Shown here: positions 1 to 9,924 of the stretch, in pieces
Layout of the letters: every line of letters begins with the position of its first letter
Numbering within the stretch: position 1 is the first letter of the stretch
Made by a program: the position numbers and the translations under genes
NCBI GenBank assembly: GCA_016508695.1
Contig: VNKQ01000002.1
Location: forward strand, 2,666,001-2,730,000
Origin: Hyphodiscus hymeniophilus
Lineage: Eukaryota; Ascomycota; Leotiomycetes; Helotiales; Hyphodiscaceae
Length of the DNA stretch: 64,000 bases
Reading direction: 5' to 3'
The notes under the pieces: model-generated
Database searches by the model: none
What the model saw: the letters and a program-made list of their open reading frames with translations, nothing else
What the model was told of the DNA's origin: nothing

Positions 1-624
1 TTGGCAGAGAGCAATGGAGTGTCTAAAAATGGAGATTCTCCTGATCTAGGAATGTCATGACAAGTTTGTTTGGAAAAGTCGGGGTTTAACTCTAAGATAT
101 GGCGAAGTCATGGCGAAACGCATCGAAACGTGGCGCGGACTGAATGTTGTGATGGCCCGATGGGTTCGGACTTTGGGGAAAGAACAACGGCAGCCACATT
201 CCTCGTTTCGGCCTTCCATTTTCGTTTCGGCCTTCTGTTTTGACTTGTCTCCATGAATCCGGACTCATTATCCAATGGGTGGCCGACTTTTGGGAGTATC
301 GCAAACACTCTAGGCAATCAACACAACAAGTTGGAGGTATTGCTTAAAAACCACCACAATGATTTGCAATCTTCTTCTTGAGTCGGGGAGTTGAGAGGCC
401 GATTTGTTGGATGTACAGGCGTGGAGTTTGCATGGAGTTTAGATGCAGTGGTCGATTCCGAATAAGAATGTCCGTGGACGACGAGGGACTATCGAGTATA
501 CAGGTCAGCCTGCACCTTTGCAAGAACATTGCTGTACCCGGAACCTTAATTCTCTTTGCCTATTTCCATTCGACTCCTCGAATATTCCTCGGCTTCAAAT
601 TCAGACTCGCCAACCTCGAATAAG
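1..624. other. Intergenic region at the left edge
   Basis: I see no gene here; the short open frames on both strands are out of phase with any recognisable protein. A small direct repeat lies at 203-235 (separate entry). The last 100 bases before 625 should be promoter and leader of the dehydrogenase gene. Confidence 0.5.
203..235. repeat. 14-bp direct repeat, two copies
   Basis: The sequence tcgtttcggccttc occurs at 203-216 and again at 222-235, 19 bases apart start to start. It lies about 400 bases upstream of the dehydrogenase start. It could be a duplicated factor-binding site or chance; nothing else supports a role. Confidence 0.45.
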
Positions 625-1578
625 ATGTCTTCATATCTGATCGTCGGCGCGTCGCGGGGTCTTGGGGTAAGTACCTTTCCCTTGACCATCTTTCAAATAT
701 TCACCTTTTAAATAGTACGCTTGGCTACAGTTCCTGTCCAAGAATCCAGCCAACACCGTCGTCGGCCTGGCACGAACGCCAGCAGCGGTGGAAGAACAAC
801 TCGCAAAAGACGGCATCACCAACATACAAATGATTCCCGGAGATATGTCATCCCATGCTTCCATGGCCAAGGCTGCAGAACTCGCAACTCCTCTCCTCCC
901 TTCTGGGCTGGACCATCTCATCGTCAACGGTGCATATATGAGCCAGGACAATGCTTTCTTAGCCCCCTCTGACTTCTCCTCGGCTTCCAAAGCCCAAGAG
1001 CTGCGCGACGAGATGTATGCAAGCCTCAATACAAATGTTCTAGGGGTGGTCTTTCCTATCAATGCGTTCCTACCACTCGTGTTGAAAGGGGCGGTCAAGA
1101 AGGTGATCGTCATCAGTACAGGAATGGCGGACCCTGAATTATCAATGCCCGCAGACGGTTCCGACGGGGTGGCCACTGCAGTGGTGTACAGTGCTATGAA
1201 AGCGGCTCTGAATATCATTGTTGCCAAGTACGCGATGGAACTCAGGGCTAAGGGGGTGAAGACACTTGCATTGTGTCCGGGGGTAGTCCTTACCAGCGCA
1301 ACTCCACGTAAGTCACGACTTATGCCACAATCCTTCAATCACTATCCCGGCACTGTTGCTTGAATGGCGATCGGAAAGTTGACTGGAGAATAGCCAGCGA
1401 AAAAAATATGGCAGGGTACCAGAAGCTTTTCACGATATTCTCCAACAAATACCCGCATTTTAAGGGACCGGCTTCTCCTTTCGAGAGCATAGAAAAGCAG
1501 TTGAAGGTCATCGATAACTTAACGTTCGAAGACAGTGGGAAGTTCTTGAGTCACAAAAGTACTAAGGAATGGTTGTAG
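625..1578 (+). CDS. Short-chain dehydrogenase/reductase (SDR)
   Basis: Three exons, 625-666, 716-1307 and 1394-1578, give 272 residues. Introns of 49 and 86 nt both begin GTAAGT and end TAG, and the phases agree. Seen: the N-terminal nucleotide-binding motif GASRGLG (residues 8-14), a partner of the NNAG motif in the altered form VNGA (around 84-87), a Ser at 148 (VIVIST), and the catalytic Tyr172-x3-Lys176 (YSAMK), followed by the usual PGVV segment. This is the classical SDR Rossmann layout, so an NAD(P)H-dependent oxidoreductase is well supported. The substrate cannot be told from sequence. No signal peptide is visible, so it is probably cytosolic. The first exon codes for only 14 residues but contains the whole glycine motif, so a start further downstream would destroy the cofactor site. 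The neighbour is a secreted-protein gene with no evident functional link. Confidence 0.88.
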
Positions 1579-2420
1579 ACGAGATCTGTAATGCTTCGAT
1601 TTCGAACGGACCTCCCTGCCCTTCAGGCTCTTTCCACGGGCCTAGCTATCTCATTTGCAAAGCCAGGGGTTCTTTTCCTCGTAACTTATCTCGTCACTGT
1701 TTGTGCTCCTCTGTTGTTAGTGGGGTGGACAGTAGTTATTGCAATGTCAATCTTCTCGTTCTCGTCCTTGTTGTGTAACCTCTTGTTTGAGCAAGTGCCC
1801 AGCTAGGAAATCCAGGGGCCGGGGCTGAGCAGAATTATCCCGGAGGAATCCGGACACGAAGTCCGCCTGTCTCAAACCCCCCAACACGAACTCACGTCAG
1901 CAAAGCGAATTTCGCTAGCAGGGCGCACTCCAGGTTTATGCTTAAAGCGCCTCCTCCGGGACTCGGGATTTATTTTTAGGTGCTGAACTGAGAATGTGCT
2001 TACCAGTGGCAGTGAGGGAAGCCCTCTCCGCAGTTCTGAGCCGCGCTTCAAAGCCCCGGCATTGAAAAGTTGGGGATCACTGATCATTGCCGCGTGAGTC
2101 CACAGCCACATGAAAGAATACCAGCCTGTACTTTTCTGCTGTCTCAGTCCAACTCGCCGTTGATGGGATGATTTCGCGAGCAGATGATGTCAAGACGGGG
2201 CAATAAGCTGAGGTTATATTTCGATATACGAACTGCACGAAGTCGTGATCACGAGGCAAAAGGACTATAAGTAGGGGAACTCCTTGATGTGAAGAGTCAT
2301 ATTCATCAATCATCTCATTCTCACACCTTCAAAGCATCACTACTTCAAACAGACTCCAACAGTTCTTCACCAGTCCTCACACTCATCACTTCCTCCATAA
2401 TCAATACAACAAAAGCAATC
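1579..2420. other. Intergenic region between the SDR and the secreted-protein gene
   Basis: It holds the SDR 3' end and the promoter of the gene at 2421. A hydrophobic 71-codon open frame at 1591-1806 overlaps the presumed 3' UTR and is not convincing. The only clear signal is a TATA-like box at 2266-2273. Confidence 0.5.
2266..2273 (+). promoter_or_regulatory. TATA box of the small secreted protein gene
   Basis: TATAAGTA lies 148 bases upstream of the start codon at 2421, followed by an A/C-rich leader without long ORFs. Strong TATA boxes are common in inducible fungal genes, which fits a secreted or stress-related product. The transcription start is inferred, not shown. Confidence 0.5.
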
Positions 2421-2819
2421 ATGTTCGCCAAAACCGCTCTCTTCGTCCTCGCCGCCTCCTCCCTCGCACTCGCCCTGCCCGCTTCCCAACCAGCCAGCAG
2501 ACAGAGCGCCTCGACGTGGCAAGTCACCAACTACAGCCTGACCAACGACACTGGCAACGGCTACACCTACAGCTTCGAAATCTCCGGCGAGGCCCCAGAT
2601 GGCGGCTTCAACACCGTTTGCACTGGTAGCACTGTCCAGGCCGGTCTCTTGCCTTGCGTCCAGAACCCCGCTGTCACGGGTGTTGTCCACAGCACCGGAA
2701 TCGTCGATGGCATCGAGACTTTTGAGCTCCAGGCCGCATTCGCTGGCGCTACCGGAGAGTCCGTAGCACCAGGCCCCTCGTATTACACCAGCTTTGAGGT
2801 GCCTTTCGTCGAGGCTTAG
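2421..2819 (+). CDS. Small secreted protein, effector-like
   Basis: A single uninterrupted frame of 132 residues with the ATG in good context after an A-rich leader. Residues 1 to about 18 form a clear signal peptide (basic start, hydrophobic core, ALALPA cleavage region), so the mature chain of roughly 110 residues should be secreted. It has only two cysteines after the signal, in CTGS and LPC, which could form one disulfide, and two N-glycosylation sequons (NYS, NDT) near its start. The remainder is rich in Gly, Thr, Ser and aromatic residues in alternating patterns that suggest a beta-sandwich. The spacing loosely recalls AA1-like (Alt a 1-type) fungal secreted proteins, but I cannot confirm that family. 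Function is unknown. It converges on the large NLR gene, their ends lying about 380 bases apart. Confidence 0.85.
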   Translation: MFAKTALFVLAASSLALALPASQPASRQSASTWQVTNYSLTNDTGNGYTYSFEISGEAPDGGFNTVCTGSTVQAGLLPCVQNPAVTGVVHSTGIVDGIETFELQAAFAGATGESVAPGPSYYTSFEVPFVEA

Positions 2820-3198
2820 ATTGCTCAAATTGGAGTGTCGGGGCGAATATCTGGAGTGGAGGATCGCAGCTTAGTATGACGAAGATTGGATTATTGTGGG
2901 ATTGATAATCCCAAGGCATTATTGCATCACATTCCTTAAAATTATGTACTGTTAGAAAATATTGAGGACTTGCTTGGAATCATAATATATGAAGGCATAA
3001 AATCACTACACTTTGACACGATGTTTCAAAAGCTTCTCAAGCACAACAGTATTCGTCTTCAATTTTGGCCTCAACACGCAAGAAACTGAAACTGCAACAA
3101 GCAACAAGCAATAACCTTCCTAGGGTACGACGGCAGAGAGGCCAGTAAGCGAGTCGACGATTAAGCAATGAGCAAGAAACAGCAATCCTCTCCTACAA
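2820..3198. other. Convergent intergenic region (3' ends)
   Basis: About 380 bases between the stop of the secreted-protein gene and the stop of the NLR gene on the opposite strand. It is AT-rich with possible polyadenylation signals in both directions; no gene is seen. Confidence 0.5.
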
Positions 3199-6100
3199 CT
3201 AACTAGAAAGCGACTGCACACTGTACGACCTACTCAATCGGTGAGCGTGGAAGTGCCCACCCAAACTCCATGTATCACTCGACTTCCTCAAGTAATTAGC
3301 ATGTTTCCTTGAATTACTGGTAGCCATGAACTCAAAGCTTTCAGGCTTAGTCCAAGTCCCCAAACTGTCAGCGCCCTTGGGCTGCCACTTCTCCACGCTC
3401 TGCGTCTGGGCTTTCTTCCAGCTGTCTTCAGACCCAAACACGTGGGCGAGTTGCTGGTACAGGTCGATGTAGATCTGGGCATCTTTGTCCCAGCCACCAA
3501 GACGTTGGTAGGACCGCTTCAGACGCTCGAGTTGCTGCACGGCGATCTGAGCTGCTTCGGCGGCAGGTAGCTCTTCGCCTTTGTCCGAAACCGTGTCGCG
3601 GAGGAGATTTTCGTGGACTAGCATGGCACGGCGGTGGTTGCCGACCGCCGTGTAGAATTCCGAGAGCAGGCAGTGAATCTCGAGGGTCGTCGCATCGAGA
3701 GCACCCCACACGCGACGGATATTGTAGCACATGTCTTCGAGAAGGTGGATGGCTTCTTCGTGGTGGCCACGTGTGAATCGTGTCTCCGCGAGGCGGCGAC
3801 CAATACTGATAACGACGACCGCAGACCAGGTCTTTTGGGTGTGACGGTCGTTCCAAAGTTGGGTGAGGATCCACTAAGTGGGTGTAAGCTTGAGTTCAAA
3901 TTATATCGAAGGCGCTGGCTTCTTACCTCCAAGGCATCAAGACTCTTTTGATCGCCGAGTAACCCACAGGCATCGTTGAGCTCTTTGATCGGAATCTCAG
4001 TGATGTTTAGCTGGCTGACACGAATGAACGTCATGATCTGCTTCATGATGGAGCTAGAAACCTCGAGCATCGGAGCTCTAAGCTTCTGATCCGGCTGCAT
4101 CTTGCTGCGACCTCCAAGGAGCAAGGCGAGCTGAAGGCCCAAACCAATCTTCTCCAGGCCATTGTATCCACCGATGAAGTTCTGGAAGTGGTCGACGAGA
4201 AGCGCAAGGTCGTAGACATCTTGAAACTTGCCTTTCGACACGTACGCCCGAACAGTCTCAGTACCCGCTCGGAGGACGGAGACATCGTGATCAATTTCGT
4301 GGACTTCTACGAGTACAATGTTGAAGAATTCTCGGATGGTGGATGTGTTGATGGTGCTTGGTGCTCTTAAGTTGACAGAAAAGTACATAAGGAGTTCTTT
4401 CTCGACGCGTGAAGATACAGTGTCGTCGTCAGCTTCCTTGATGAATTGCAACAAACGCGATCCGTAAATCAGCGTCGGCAGGAATGGCGACTTCTGGGAT
4501 ATGGCGTGAGTGAAGGAACCATACATGAACACGGCCCTGATAAGATTCGCCATCTCCCAGGAATAGGTTTCCCTCTTACCAGCCAGAGTGGTTTCGAAGG
4601 AGACGAGGAAGACCCATGTTTGTTTGTCCAACTTAGTTCCTGAAGCGAGGTTCAGAGACTTGTTGAGATCAGAATCGCCGAAAATTGCCTGACTACGGAG
4701 CTGTTTTGCTAGTTGCTCAGCATCTGTCTTGAGCCCCGCTTTCAGATAGACTTCAGCCAGCGATGCTCCCGAATCATACAATTTCTGGGCAATCTTCTCA
4801 CCCTTCAAGACCTCAATAACCGAGCTCTTGATGATGTGGTTTGCCTTGGCTGTAGAATCCTTGCTACCTTGCTTTGTATAAGCAATTGTAAGGAGACTCA
4901 ACCAGGTGATGCTTTCCGCGTATACATGACCATGCTTGGAGTGATGTGCCTGGAGTTCTTCATTGTACAACTCGATAGCTCTAGGAGAGTGGACGAGCTT
5001 CGATATCGAGTACAATAAAGGAAGTCTCTTTCGGGCCGCATGGATTGATGCGAGCGTCGAGTCTGTGACTTGGCCCTTGGGGAGATTGCGGGACTTATGG
5101 TCAGCTTCCTCATACATGGCAATTGCATCCTCACGGTGCACCGTATGCTCCTCACTGAGTTCAGCAAGTCGCATTGTTGCCTTCAATGTTATCTCGTGGG
5201 AGACTCCATAGAATCTGACAAGAGCTTTGCGATAATCCACAGCCAGTTGATAGAACGTCTGGTATTCGGTTTTGTTCTCTTGCTTAAGCACACGGACATA
5301 TTTTTGATACAGATCCTCAGCCCAGTCGGGCTTCAAATCGTAATCCTTGCCATTTTTGATGAACATTGCCCAGAGTGAAGCATAGACGCCTTTGGCCTGT
5401 GTGTACTGGCGTTGTTGTTCGTAGATTGTAGACAAGGCCAAAGCGGCTCTGATGGCATCGCGGTGACAGACCTCAGTGCCAAGGCTAGAGTGAATCTCGT
5501 GGTAAGCCCATTCGGCTGTTTTGGTATCATTTATTTGTCGAGAGATATCACCTAGAGTGTAGAAAGTCTTTAGATTGCTAGATTTCCCATGTCTTCTCTG
5601 GAGCTCCAGGGCCAGGTCTCTATAGACCACAACAGTTTCCTCAATCATTGATTGACTTTCGTAATAGTCGATGAGAGTCTCAAAAGATGAGAAAAGAAGC
5701 TCATCAGATGACTTCGGGGTCGCTTTAATGGCATAAAAAGTTCGTCGGTAGACATGCTCAGCCTGATCTAGTTGACGCAGCTTGAGATAAGCAAAGGAGA
5801 TACGGTGGAGGAGTTGAATAATCTCAGTCTGGTAAGTTGATGGGAGAGGCTGGTTCAGATCGGTGGAAACGAACGAGGGCCACGCCCGACTAAGGATCAG
5901 TGTGGTGACTTTCACTACCTCGCTCCACTCCTGTCGCTGGTAATATGTCTCAACCAAAGTCCAAGCTGTCTTGAGCGTCGTTATGTCAACCTGCTTCGTT
6001 GTGCTCTTCACAAACGTCGTCTCGAAGATCTCTCTCAAAGTCGTAATCTCATATATGGTTTCCGAGTAGCTGTCGGTGGTTTCTTGAGTGGTTTGGGTGA

Positions 6101-9100
6101 GTGCACTGCTCACAGCTGTGGCTTCTGAGGAAGTTTGCTTTCCAGATCGCAGATAGTAAGCCCATAAACTGGCAAACACTCTACGCGCAGCGGCAAGAGA
6201 TCCGATGATCTGCAACTGATCTCCAACCCGTTTTGTCCGAGTAATAGTAGCAGTAGACTCGTCATTGTAACGCTCGAGGTCACTCCAAAGGCCAATGAGA
6301 AGCGCTTCAGCCTCGATAGTGCGCTTTTGCTCTTTGAGGAATTCGACATATCTCAAAGCAACGTCAATCTTCATCTCTTGGACTGCAACGTCCTTGGTGT
6401 ACCGAGTGTGTGAGAGGCTTTGTAAGAAACATAAAAGAACTTCTTCTACTCTGTGGTAGTCCTTGTGCTTCTCATAATATTCAATCATCTGCCAAGTCAA
6501 AGAGATACGCTTCCCATCAGTCGCCCCTAAAGTGCGTGTAGATTCCTCGTATTTTGTCTTTGTTATTTGGTAAATCTCTTCTGTTTTGGTGGTCTTTGAG
6601 ACAGTGGTGGTAAGACGCTCATACGAGCGTATGGCTTCGGACGAAGTGCGCCCATAAATGCTTACATTAATCTCATAGATCTCTCGTGAGTACTGTGCAG
6701 CCTTCTCAGTCTCCCCGATTGAGATATACAGCGTGACTAATATCTCCATGTAGATCAGAACCTCTTTTGTCGACCTCTTAGACTCCCGTGTAACTTGGAT
6801 AACGAAGAGTAAGAGTTCCTCGCGGCGGCTGGCGACCTCGGTGTGCTTGGTAGTTGTGATCGAAGAGGTTAAGTCAAGGTATTTATGTGCGCATATTGTC
6901 CCAATTTTGGTGACTCGAAGGTGGATTGCAAGCTTCCAGGCATCGTAATAGTGCTTGCTGATTTCTGTTGACTTCATTGTCAAGCTCTTGGTGCGAGCTA
7001 GATTGAGGAGGGTCTGCAGAACTGACTCGGAGGAATCGCCGAAGACTAGTGTACGAATCGACAGGGTCAAGAGATAAAAGTCAATCGTCTCATTGATTGA
7101 ATACTGGTATTGATATATCGATCCTTCGATAACGGGCAGCAATGTCGAAGCAGGAAAGCAAGTCTTAAAGCCAGTGGTAATCTTGTGTTGAACGGTGGGT
7201 TCATGCATTGGGGACGCTTGAAAATGCGCTGCCCAGTATCTAGCAGAGTACTGGAGCAAATCATAAGAATTAAATAACTCGTCGAGCTCGTAGTCATTCA
7301 GCGACTGTAAAGTTGGTTGGGTTGGGCGTGTAACATCTGAATGATATCCGTGATTAGTATGGTGAGTCTAGAATGCGGAGTGGGAAATCTACTTACAGAT
7401 CTTGCAATATGCCAGGCAACGAATTGTCAAGTCGTAATGTGCCTCTTTGATGTGGAATGGGAAGGCTCCGGTATTTTTGAAGTCTGTGACAGAGATTGCA
7501 CGACTGTAGAGATTTTGCTTCATGCTGGAACTTTTGAACCGCACAAAGCCATCGCGAATATCGATCAAAGGCCCACATGTCTGGACAATCACATCTTCGG
7601 CTCGGCTGGTGCGAGGGGAGCTGGTGCATGTAGAGATATCAATTGCCATCAATTGCTTGATCTCCGCGACGAGAAGAGGCCTCTCAGCAGCGAGCATCCA
7701 TGCCAGAATAGACTTGGCATCACGATGCTTGAGGTCGACTGAGCTGATCGTAATGTCAATGAGCTCCGTCAAAGCTTTGGGTAGAGCTTCGATTCGTTTA
7801 ATGATCGACTCTGAAGTTGTTTCGTTTCCAAGAATTTCGAAGGCTTGGACGAGCCATCCAAACGACCCTTCAGAACGTTGAACAAGTTTTGCGATGATCG
7901 TTGTGCGATCTCCAGCTGTCGTCTTGAAAGAAGTCAACGAAGGAAGTATGGATTCTGCAAAGTACGCTAAGTCACGATTGACGTGGTTTGTTTCGATGGG
8001 GAAGTGAGCGAAGCTATCAGGAGGAAGCTTTGAGAATGGTCGTGAGAACGTGATGCATTTCGTCTTGCTGACTTTCGATGTTATAGTGCTCAATCGATCA
8101 AGGAGTCGCATACCATCGCCCTCGCCACCCTTGAGCTGATCAATGCCATCGATGACGATAGTTTGGTAGCGGTCAGCGCGAAGACCACCCTCGAGAGCTG
8201 TCCAGAGAGCATCTTCGACCTGCGTCAATGATGCGCCTTTGCTGTGCAATTCGTATGCCGTTGCAAGAGATTTATAAAGCGTATTATCACCGACATTCAA
8301 CTGGAGCATCTGAAGAAGCAGACCCTTAACGACGGCAATGGTATTAAGCTCTGTCTTCAGATCGGAATCAACGGTGTATGTAATGACTTCGGAGGCTCTG
8401 CGACCAGTTGAAGCCTGTAGTCTTTCGACAACCCATTCCGAAAGAACACTCTTTCCAGTGCATGGCTTGCCGGTGACATACAACATGTTTTGGGAGGAAC
8501 GTGTGAAATCGGATAACTGTCGATCAAACCATTCGCTGCATTACAAAGGCCAGTCAGCTTACCAGTTCAAAGTACTGAACGAAAGACATCACCATGACTT
8601 ACCAAGTAAAGTCAGCTCGAGACTTTTTAACGTATCTGGTGACCGCCAGCAATCGTGTAACTCTGTCATGAGGTGTGAGAAATTCGCGAACCAAGTCGAC
8701 GGAAACATCTGTATATTTGTGAGTAGCTGTGTTTTCTTCTAGATCTCGAGAACTGACCCCCAGGTTTTGCCAAGGCTTCTAGACGAGTGGCCCAAATTGT
8801 GTCAGTGAATCGATCACCATTAATGAAGAAAGACTCAACAGTCCTGCCGAATAATTCATCGAAGCTTTGGGAGCTGAATGAAACATCTGATAGCATATTA
8901 TTAGCACCAACCTTGGGCTCCCTAGGTAACAACTTACTCGTTTGTTTCCAGCAGAAGTAGATGCTCACTCCCGTCACTAGTCTCAAGAGATCAGTATAAC
9001 ACGATGCCATGATCAATTGAAGCTCCTCGGACGTCTGGAGAAGTTCATGATGGCGAAGGAAAAGTCCCAGAGTAAGGCCACAGCTGTAGAAAAGCCCGAA

Positions 9101-9924
9101 TGCCTTCTCCAGAACTGCAACATATCTCGGACCAAGCTGCAATTCAAAATTAGCGGAAGCCTAGACATTTGGCGACTAGACAACTTACTTCCAGAAGTGA
9201 GCGGCAAGCAGCCCAGATTATCTGTGCTGCGTCATGACTGTAATCCGCGAATTGAATGACTTCCTCGGAATACCCGAATACTTGAGCCGCAAAGAACTCA
9301 GCCCATTTCAAGACCTTGTCCCATCGCGAACTCGGATGGGGCCTGTCAAGTTCTTAGAGTCAGTTCACTGAATGAGGAGGTAAAGTTCGCAGATAGATCG
9401 AAAATTTTCTCTGGGTATGTGCGAAAAGTTTCGAAAAATTCAGTCGCGACATTTGGAAGTATGACCTATGCTCTAAGAAAGGGGGACTCACATTTCTCGA
9501 AGACGGATGCCAGCCACGAAATCGAAGAAGATCTCAATACTGCTGCAGCTTTTCAAATATTGTTCCGCCGAGCTTCCCAGCTCGATGCGGTACGTTCCGG
9601 CTGCCTTCTGAGTGGCATCTCTAAGGGTGGTAACTTTGTGGCTGCCTTTGATGCCATTACTGAAGCCGTTACTTTTATCATTGACTTGAAGGTTATTGTT
9701 AGAGATCTTGGTCTTTTGAGAGACAGCATCTCCGTTCTTTTGAGCCTGACTCATTGTTGCAGAATTTGGGGTAGTTGGATTTGGGTGAGGTATAGCCTGC
9801 TTGTCTAAGTCGTTCTCTTTTCGATTGGTATCATCCGCTTTTCGAGAAGCTATACAAATATGAGGCTTGTTGCAATAACATGATTGGGAAAGAGCTTACA
9901 TCTAAGACCACGGAAACTGAGCAT
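3199..9924 (-). CDS. NLR-type protein: N-terminal helical domain, NACHT NTPase, TPR-like repeats
   Basis: Minus-strand exons: 9924-9900, 9849-9492, 9342-9189, 9136-8938, 8886-8758, 8708-8603, 8535-7397, 7336-3927, 3873-3199. All phases agree and the product is 2064 residues. An alternative in-frame ATG at 9754 gives 2024 residues; the extra first exon rests on a GTAAGC...TATAG intron that keeps frame. In the shorter numbering, residues 1-85 are polar and Asn/Ser/Lys-rich. Residues about 90-280 are helical and resemble the DUF7708-like domain of fungal STAND proteins. Walker A is GKPCTGKS (306-313) and Walker B is VIDGID (411-416). From about 660 to the end there are weakly conserved helical TPR-type repeats. 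Such proteins act in non-self recognition and regulated cell death in fungi (family knowledge); the role here is inferred. The tail is unusually Thr-rich. No partner effector gene lies beside it. Confidence 0.85.

Noticed and set aside
1591..1806. Hydrophobic 71-codon frame after the SDR gene
   Set aside because: It overlaps the expected 3' UTR, has no signal peptide-like or domain structure, and looks like chance.
3618..3873. Read-through of the NLR large exon past 3927
   Set aside because: The frame past the splice site is out of phase with the conserved last exon; the 53-nt intron (3874-3926) restores the helical repeat protein.
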